Source of the DNA: Parachlamydia sp. AcF125
GTDB lineage: Bacteria > Chlamydiota > Chlamydiia > Chlamydiales > Parachlamydiaceae
Direction: 5' to 3'
Assembly (NCBI RefSeq): GCF_018342475.1
Contig: NZ_JAEMUD010000001.1
Span: forward strand, 558,001 to 622,000
Length of the DNA stretch: 64,000 nt
Positions 59,125 to 64,000 of the stretch are shown here, piece by piece. The translations under genes and the position numbers were made by a program. The notes below the pieces were generated by a model. That model had not been told where the DNA came from, ran no database searches, and saw nothing but the letters and a program-made list of their open reading frames with translations. The first letter of the stretch is position 1; every line of letters starts with the position of its first letter.

Positions 59125-59997
59125 ATGATGAACACAAAAAGTCTACTGATGCTCAAAGTTCTGTTGAATCGTTATCACGAGAAAAAAATAAAAGAACTTG
59201 TGGAGTATTTGCCTGCAGAATATGCCCAAGCTGTATTAAAAGTACAAACACAGGCTTCCACTCCCGAAGCGGTCTTGTGGAATTTTGAAAATAAAATCGG
59301 CCAAGTTCATTATTCATGGCTTGTCCCCATTTTTGAGAAAATCCCTCAAGAAGAAGCTGCCTGGATGGTAGAGGCCTTGCCAGCTGAGATGGCGACAAAG
59401 TTGAAAAAGGCGTGTCAGATCTCTCCTGTCGAAGCGAATTTGTCAGCCCCAGCTAAGGAATTTGCTTTGCATTACCTTTGGAAGCAAATTGAGCCACCAG
59501 AGGTTATGCCGTCTGAGTTTCTACCTTCTACGCCAGTGTCTTTTCTCTTGCAATTCTCGCGTGAAGAGCTATTAGAGATAATAGATCTCTTGAGTATTTA
59601 TGATTTAGCAGACAAAATACGTCAAATTGTCGACAAAAATCAGCTAAAAAATATCTATGCTAGCCTAAAGCCCATTGAAATTCAGTTCTTGCGCTATTGT
59701 TTGAATAAGCAAGAAAAATTGGCTGCTTCTCCTTTAAACCTTGCAGATTGGGATGGAGGTAGCCAGCAGCTTCGACAAAAATTGCACAGAAGGGGGCTTA
59801 GCCGATTGGGGCATGCTTTAGCTGGCGAGCATTCTGATTTTAAGTGGCACTTCATCCGTAAACTAGATGTCCCCCGGGCGATTGTCTTGCAACATTGTTT
59901 CGCAAAAAAGGACGCTTCAAAAGTGACAGCTATCTTAATTCAACAGCTATTAGGTGTGGTGAATTTTAGAAATAAAAAGGGAAATCGTGAGCACTAA
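59125..59997 (+). CDS. T3SS operon protein, CT560-like (possible SctK-type sorting platform component)
   Basis: A 290-residue soluble helical protein between sctJ and sctL, the position of CT560 in C. trachomatis. No catalytic motif was seen; the N-terminus repeats short amphipathic helices (LVEYLPAEYAQAVLKVQ, MVEALPAEMATKLKKA). In Yersinia-type operons the gene between sctJ and sctL is sctK, a cytoplasmic sorting-platform protein, so a similar role is likely. It overlaps sctL by 11 nt. The assignment rests on context more than sequence. Confidence 0.72.
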   Translation: MMNTKSLLMLKVLLNRYHEKKIKELVEYLPAEYAQAVLKVQTQASTPEAVLWNFENKIGQVHYSWLVPIFEKIPQEEAAWMVEALPAEMATKLKKACQISPVEANLSAPAKEFALHYLWKQIEPPEVMPSEFLPSTPVSFLLQFSREELLEIIDLLSIYDLADKIRQIVDKNQLKNIYASLKPIEIQFLRYCLNKQEKLAASPLNLADWDGGSQQLRQKLHRRGLSRLGHALAGEHSDFKWHFIRKLDVPRAIVLQHCFAKKDASKVTAILIQQLLGVVNFRNKKGNREH

Positions 59998-60664
59998 AAA
60001 ATTTTTATCTTTAATTTACGGAAAAGACGCCATTCATTTAGCCCCAAACGCTAAAGTCATTCCTGCTGATGTATTTTCAAAGATCGTGGATGCCCAAGAA
60101 ATGCTGGCTAGGGTGAAGGAAGATGCTGAACGTTACCGCAAAGAAGTGATTACAGAATGTGAGAAATTGAAAGAGATTGCTCAAAAAGAAGGCTTTGAAG
60201 CAGGCTTTAAGCATTGGGCTGAACACATTGCAGATTTAGAAAAAGAGATTAAGGAAGTGCGGGCAGAATTTGAAAAAATTGTTCTCCCAGTTGCTTTAAA
60301 GGCTGCTAAAAAAATTGTGGGCAAAGAATTAGAAGTGTCAAAATCCGCCATTTTGGATATTGTGACTTCCACTTTGAAAGCCGTAGCACAGCATAAAAAG
60401 ATTGCGATCTTTGTCAATAAAGAGGAGCTGGAGGTCTTAAATGAAAATAGACAGAAAATTAAAGAGGTCTTCGAGAATCTAGAAACTCTCTCTTTAGGAG
60501 CTCGCGAGGATATTGCTCCGGGCGGATGTATCATTGAGACTGAAAGAGGAATCATTAATGCTCAGATTGAAAACCGATGGAAGTTGCTGGAAGGGGTTTT
60601 TGAATCGATAGCCAAGCCTTTGGTGAAGAAAGAAGTAGATGAAGAACCGGCAAAAAATCCTTAG
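59987..60664 (+). CDS. sctL: Type III secretion stator protein SctL
   Basis: A 225-residue cytoplasmic protein of the YscL/FliH family that tethers the ATPase SctN (CT561). A GTG start lies inside the previous gene. Residues ~30-100 are a coiled coil (AQEMLARVKEDAERYRKEV, EKEIKEVRAEFEKIVLP) with G-x-x-x-G-type spacing (EGFEAGFKHWAE); the C-terminal globular part has VALKAAKKIVGKELE and APGGCIIETERGIINAQIEN, typical of FliH/SctL. In the T3SS operon. Confidence 0.88.
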   Translation: MSTKKFLSLIYGKDAIHLAPNAKVIPADVFSKIVDAQEMLARVKEDAERYRKEVITECEKLKEIAQKEGFEAGFKHWAEHIADLEKEIKEVRAEFEKIVLPVALKAAKKIVGKELEVSKSAILDIVTSTLKAVAQHKKIAIFVNKEELEVLNENRQKIKEVFENLETLSLGAREDIAPGGCIIETERGIINAQIENRWKLLEGVFESIAKPLVKKEVDEEPAKNP

Positions 60665-60694
60665 GAAGTTGTACAAGATAAAAAAGGCAAATCG

Positions 60695-61606
60695 ATGACA
60701 TTTATAAAATGTTCTTTTTATAAGCTCTTTATCCCATTTTTTGCTCTCCTGCTGATGATAGGAGGGGTAGCCGGTGCCTTTCAAGATGTTGTATTGGCAC
60801 AAGCAGGTTCAACTGCTCCTTCTATAGGGGTGACAAGCCGCCCTACTGCCACTTCATCCTCTTCTTCCATGCGCGCTCCCAAAAAGCAAAGTGCAGCAGA
60901 ACAGATCTTAAATCAAGGGGGGCTTGAGGATATCAAACATCCTTCCCTGATTACACAGGCAGCTGTTTTGGCAATTCTGTCTCTATTGCCTTTCATTATT
61001 ATGATTTTGACTTCTTTCCTCAAAATCGTGATTGTTCTTTCCCTTTTGCGCAGCGCTTTAGGCGTGCAACAAGCTCCTCCGAACCAGATTATCAACGGCG
61101 TAGCTTTTATGTTGAGCTTGTTTATTATGTATCCAACAGGATTAAAAATGTACGATGCTGCCCACGATGTGATCCAGTCGGCTCGAGCGCCTGATTCATT
61201 AGTCTCCGTAGAATCTTCCAAGTATATTGTAGATGTCGCGAACGCTTCTAAAGAGCCGTTAAGGTTATTTTTAAAGAGAAATTCGAGCGTCAAGCACCAG
61301 GCTTTATTCTTTCGTATGGCCTATCGGGTTTTACCTGAAGATTACCGGGCAACATTGAAGCCAGATGATTTTATGATTGTGATGCCTGCCTATATTACCA
61401 GCCAGCTTAAAGATGCCTTTGAGATAGGAGTATTAATTTATATTCCTTTCTTTGTAATAGATCTTGTGACATCTAACATCTTGCTCGCAATGGGGATGAT
61501 GATGCTATCTCCCGTGACAATTTCAATGCCTTTAAAGCTTTTTCTCCTCGTCATGTTAGATGGTTGGACTTTACTCATTGATGGTTTGGTTAATACGTTC
61601 CGTTAA
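60695..61606 (+). CDS. sctR: Type III secretion export apparatus protein SctR
   Basis: A 303-residue inner-membrane protein of the export gate (FliP/YscR family; CT562). An N-terminal signal-like helix and a Ser/Ala-rich linker precede the conserved core: FIIMILTSFLKIVIVLSLLR then SALGVQQAPPNQIING, MPAYITSQLKDAFEIGVLIY and FFVIDLVTSNILLAMGMMML then SPVTISMPLKL. These are the FliP/SctR signatures. It is followed after 19 nt by sctS. Confidence 0.96.
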   Translation: MTFIKCSFYKLFIPFFALLLMIGGVAGAFQDVVLAQAGSTAPSIGVTSRPTATSSSSSMRAPKKQSAAEQILNQGGLEDIKHPSLITQAAVLAILSLLPFIIMILTSFLKIVIVLSLLRSALGVQQAPPNQIINGVAFMLSLFIMYPTGLKMYDAAHDVIQSARAPDSLVSVESSKYIVDVANASKEPLRLFLKRNSSVKHQALFFRMAYRVLPEDYRATLKPDDFMIVMPAYITSQLKDAFEIGVLIYIPFFVIDLVTSNILLAMGMMMLSPVTISMPLKLFLLVMLDGWTLLIDGLVNTFR

Positions 61607-61625
61607 AAATCCAGGAGATTTCAAA

Positions 61626-61904
61626 ATGCATGCAACGCAGGTCGTTCAATTAGCTTACCAAGGCTTGTTGCTGATTTTAATTTTATCAGCTCCTCCTATC
61701 TTGGTTAGTATGTTTTTTGGAATTTTAGTGGCTATTTTCCAAGCTGCTACCCAAATTCAGGAACAAACGCTTTCATTTACCATTAAGCTATGCGCTGTTA
61801 CGTTGACGCTTATGTTCTTGGGAGGATGGCTAGGGGCTCAAATCATGACCTTTGCTTCCAATATTTTTCAGCATTTCCCTGAATGGAGCGTAGCCACCCA
61901 ATAA
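61626..61904 (+). CDS. sctS: Type III secretion export apparatus protein SctS
   Basis: A 92-residue two-helix membrane protein of the FliQ/YscS family (CT563). ATG at 61626 with AGGAG eight bases upstream; upstream in-frame ATGs lie inside sctR and are unlikely. Family features: LAYQGLLLILILSAPPILVS then MFFGILVAIFQAATQIQEQT and SFTIKLCAVTLTLMFLGGWL. Assembles with SctR and SctT in the export gate. Confidence 0.95.
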   Translation: MHATQVVQLAYQGLLLILILSAPPILVSMFFGILVAIFQAATQIQEQTLSFTIKLCAVTLTLMFLGGWLGAQIMTFASNIFQHFPEWSVATQ

Positions 61905-61928
61905 TGCGCAAAATACAAGTCATGCCAC

Positions 61929-62786
61929 ATGCCTGAATTACAACAAGAAGCTTATATCTCTGTTTTTTTGAATAGCGCATTCGCTTCGGGAGAAGTAGAG
62001 GGCGTGTTGACGATTTTTTTGTTATTTTTAGCGAGAATGTTTCCAATCATTGCGCAATCTCCCTTTTTCGGGGCAAGAGTTTTGCCCCACCCCGTAAAGG
62101 TGGCGCTAGCGATTTGCTGGTTTGTGATTTTTTTTCCAAAAATGCTTTTACTGACGACTACTCCTATAGGATTCAACTTAAATGCTCTCCTTCTACTCTT
62201 TAAGGAAATATTAATTGGTTTTATTTTAGGCTTTATCATGGGCATTCCTTTTAGCATTGTCCAAAATGCGGGAATGATTGTGGACCATCAGAGAGGAGGG
62301 GCTAGCTTAATGGTGAACGACCCTACCATCCAAAACCAGTCTTCGCCAGTGGGAACCTTGTTAAATATGGTTCTCATTTTCTTATTTTGGGTCATGGATA
62401 TTCCTTTTTTATTTCTCGATGCGATTTTTACCTCGTATGAAATTGTTCCTCCTGACCAATTTATCAATCCAAATTTTTTTGATCCCTCCTCTCCCTTTAG
62501 GAAAATCCAGATTGAATTAATAAATAAAGTGATGGTGCTCTCCATACAATTAGCTGCGCCAGCTTTATTAGCCATTTTAATGACAGACGTGTTTCTGGGA
62601 ATTATAAATCGGCTAGCTCCTCAGGTGCAGATTACATTTCTCGGAATGCCTTTGAAATCTCTTTTGGGACTTGCGGTCATTTGTTTTGGATGGAATCTTT
62701 TAACCACGCAAATGATTAAGGATTCCTACCTCTGGTTAAACTCCCTTAATGATCTCTTTAAGCTACTTAAAGCTCCCCTGCCATAA
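61929..62786 (+). CDS. sctT: Type III secretion export apparatus protein SctT
   Basis: A 285-residue polytopic membrane protein of the FliR/YscT family (CT564). Conserved spots: FLLFLARMFPIIAQSPFFG, KEILIGFILGFIMGIPFSIV, NAGMIVDHQRGGASLMVNDP, LAAPALLAILMTDVFLGIIN and RLAPQVQITFLGMPLKSLLG. Last gene of the sctJ-sctT operon, 24 nt after sctS, and followed at 8 nt by a convergent gene. Confidence 0.95.
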   Translation: MPELQQEAYISVFLNSAFASGEVEGVLTIFLLFLARMFPIIAQSPFFGARVLPHPVKVALAICWFVIFFPKMLLLTTTPIGFNLNALLLLFKEILIGFILGFIMGIPFSIVQNAGMIVDHQRGGASLMVNDPTIQNQSSPVGTLLNMVLIFLFWVMDIPFLFLDAIFTSYEIVPPDQFINPNFFDPSSPFRKIQIELINKVMVLSIQLAAPALLAILMTDVFLGIINRLAPQVQITFLGMPLKSLLGLAVICFGWNLLTTQMIKDSYLWLNSLNDLFKLLKAPLP

Positions 62787-62793
62787 CGTCCTA

Positions 62794-64000
62794 TTAAAAA
62801 TTGTAGTCAGGGATCAGGTATTTAACTCTTTTCTTTTCAAATTGTTCTCTTTCTTTTTGATGCAAACTTAACAATTTCCAAGTGGCATATTGTTCCTGAT
62901 GTAAAATCTTAAGCACTTCCTCTGTGCCATTGACTTTATTGAAAATCTCTTGCTGCTTCTGAGCCTTAGAAAGGGCCTGTTGAAAATGGGTTTTATAGAG
63001 AGTTTTCAAAATTCCCAAGATTAAATATTGGGTAGATACGGGCTTAAATTTAGCCATGTCGGTGATAAGAATCAGAACTCCTTGACAGTCTTGTTTGGCG
63101 AATTTTCCATAGTAAGGGCGGTATTTAAAAGGCTCAAAGTGAACGCCGGGAAATTCTTGCTCATTGAGTTTTTGGGCTAAAGTGGTTCCATTAATCCAAG
63201 GAGCGCCGATTAATTTAAAAGGCAAGGTATAGCCAATGCCGATGCTGACCAATTGCAGCTCTCCGATAATGCCTGTTGTAGGATAGTAAAAAGTGGTGCT
63301 TGCTTCTGGTATGCATGGACTAGTAGGGATCCAGGGTAAACCGGTGTCTTGAAAGGTCATCTCCCTTCTCCAGCCTTGCATGGGGATGACAGTAAGTTGA
63401 CAGCCGACCTTGTACTCTTCATTGAAAAATTGGGCAAGCTCTCCAATGGTCATGCCATGGCAATAAGGGACGTTAATATAGCCGACAAAAGAGCGCCACT
63501 TTTCTTCAAGCATAGGGCCATCCATAATCAGCCCTCCTAAGGGATTTGGGCGATCGAGTACCCACACAGGGATCTTTTTTTTAGCGGCTTCTTCCATAGC
63601 ATAGAAAAGTGTCGTACTATAGGTATAAGACCGTGACCCTATATCTTGAATGTCATAAACCAGCAGATCGATCCCTTTAAGCATTTCATCCGTTGGTTTG
63701 CGCGTTTTTCCATATAGGCTATAAATGGGAATCCCCTCAGAGTCTAATTTAGTTTGGCATTCCTGGTCGGCATAAATGTTCCCATCTAGACCATGCTCAG
63801 GCCCAAATAAGGCGACCAACTGAAAACCTTTAGATTTAGCATGTGTTTTGAACAGCTGTATGGTGGAATGTTTTTTGGCAGTAAAAGCCGTATGGTTTGT
63901 AATCAAGCCAATTTTTTTACCTTTTAAAAGAGGCGCATACGGGGTCTCCATCACTCTATCGGCGCCAACCAGGACCTGAGATTCGGCACTTTGGAGCCCT
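62794..64000 (-). CDS. DUF1343 family protein, NamZ-like exo-beta-N-acetylmuramidase (N-terminus beyond window)
   Basis: About 402 codons are visible and the frame stays open to the window edge, reading SAESQVLVGADRVMETPYAP just before the conserved LLKGKKIGLITNHT, so the true start (and any signal peptide) lies outside. Other family blocks: LVALFGPEHGLDGN, DLLVYDIQDIGSRSYTYSTT, VWVLDRPNPLGG and YCHGMTIGELAQFFNEE. NamZ enzymes remove terminal N-acetylmuramic acid from peptidoglycan fragments during recycling. Converges on sctT. An internal in-frame GTG at 63954 is not the start. Confidence 0.88.
   Translation of the reverse strand, partial: GLQSAESQVLVGADRVMETPYAPLLKGKKIGLITNHTAFTAKKHSTIQLFKTHAKSKGFQLVALFGPEHGLDGNIYADQECQTKLDSEGIPIYSLYGKTRKPTDEMLKGIDLLVYDIQDIGSRSYTYSTTLFYAMEEAAKKKIPVWVLDRPNPLGGLIMDGPMLEEKWRSFVGYINVPYCHGMTIGELAQFFNEEYKVGCQLTVIPMQGWRREMTFQDTGLPWIPTSPCIPEASTTFYYPTTGIIGELQLVSIGIGYTLPFKLIGAPWINGTTLAQKLNEQEFPGVHFEPFKYRPYYGKFAKQDCQGVLILITDMAKFKPVSTQYLILGILKTLYKTHFQQALSKAQKQQEIFNKVNGTEEVLKILHQEQYATWKLLSLHQKEREQFEKKRVKYLIPDYNF

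Noticed and set aside
1-64000. CRISPR arrays, insertion sequences, rRNA genes, phage genes
   Set aside because: No direct-repeat arrays, transposase motifs, conserved rRNA segments or phage structural genes were seen on reading the window.

Overview
The window is from a chlamydia, most likely an amoeba-associated 'environmental' member of the phylum (Parachlamydiaceae or a sister family) rather than a Chlamydiaceae pathogen. The chlamydial signature is a type III secretion block in the order sctJ - CT560-like - sctL - sctR - sctS - sctT (58138-62786), a prfB - acetyltransferase - yebC neighbourhood, a Pal - LysM pair, an aspC - mreC pair and TyrP-type permeases. The environmental signature is a set of genes that reduced Chlamydiaceae are generally reported to lack: a dedicated glutamate racemase, NADP isocitrate dehydrogenase, PabB-type synthase and a TspO protein. 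No rRNA, intact tRNA, CRISPR array or insertion sequence was seen.

Layout. 1-3040 (minus): two tandem aromatic amino acid permeases followed by trpS, apparently one operon. 3160-5374: an ankyrin protein with a small coupled ORF, then TspO. 5698-11131: a HAD phosphatase, an OmpR-type response regulator and a surface-polysaccharide block (Wzx-like flippase and two glycosyltransferases). 11194-12435: a TerC protein fused to a PGPGW-like tail. 12695-21448 (minus): overlapping recC-recB-recD. 21736-26191: an envelope and general stress cluster (BON lipoprotein, YflT-like glycine-zipper protein, a 26-residue membrane microprotein, YciE ferritin-like protein, CsbD, an AI-2E family permease and YtxH proteins). 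26238-29597: a 2OG-Fe(II) oxygenase, Pal, a LysM protein and MurI. 29573-39064: a RhoGAP-like protein, icd, kdsD, secA, aspC and mreC. 39486-45052: an antiporter, an RsmB-type methyltransferase and a four-gene MNIO (DUF692) RiPP-type operon. 45907-56517: prfB with a programmed frameshift, GNAT, SprT-like, YebC, PabB, a 1222-residue unknown protein, a nucleotide-sugar epimerase, YggT and DusB. 56966-64000: a Dbl-homology RhoGEF-like protein next to the T3SS operon, then a DUF1343 (NamZ-like) gene running off the end.

The most interesting content is of two kinds. First, the operon at 42338-45052 encodes an MNIO enzyme, its DUF2063 partner and two secreted Cys-rich peptides with similar leaders. 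One peptide has six nearly equally spaced cysteines. The operon resembles bufferin/Hvf-type metal-binding RiPP systems but has a different core, and a perfect 34-bp palindrome separates the two precursor genes. Second, the window encodes both a RhoGAP-like protein (arginine finger visible) and a Dbl-homology RhoGEF-like protein (PxQRxxxY motif visible), the latter directly upstream of the T3SS operon. Together they suggest opposing control of host Rho GTPases by secreted effectors. All homology calls come from motif reading without database searches.
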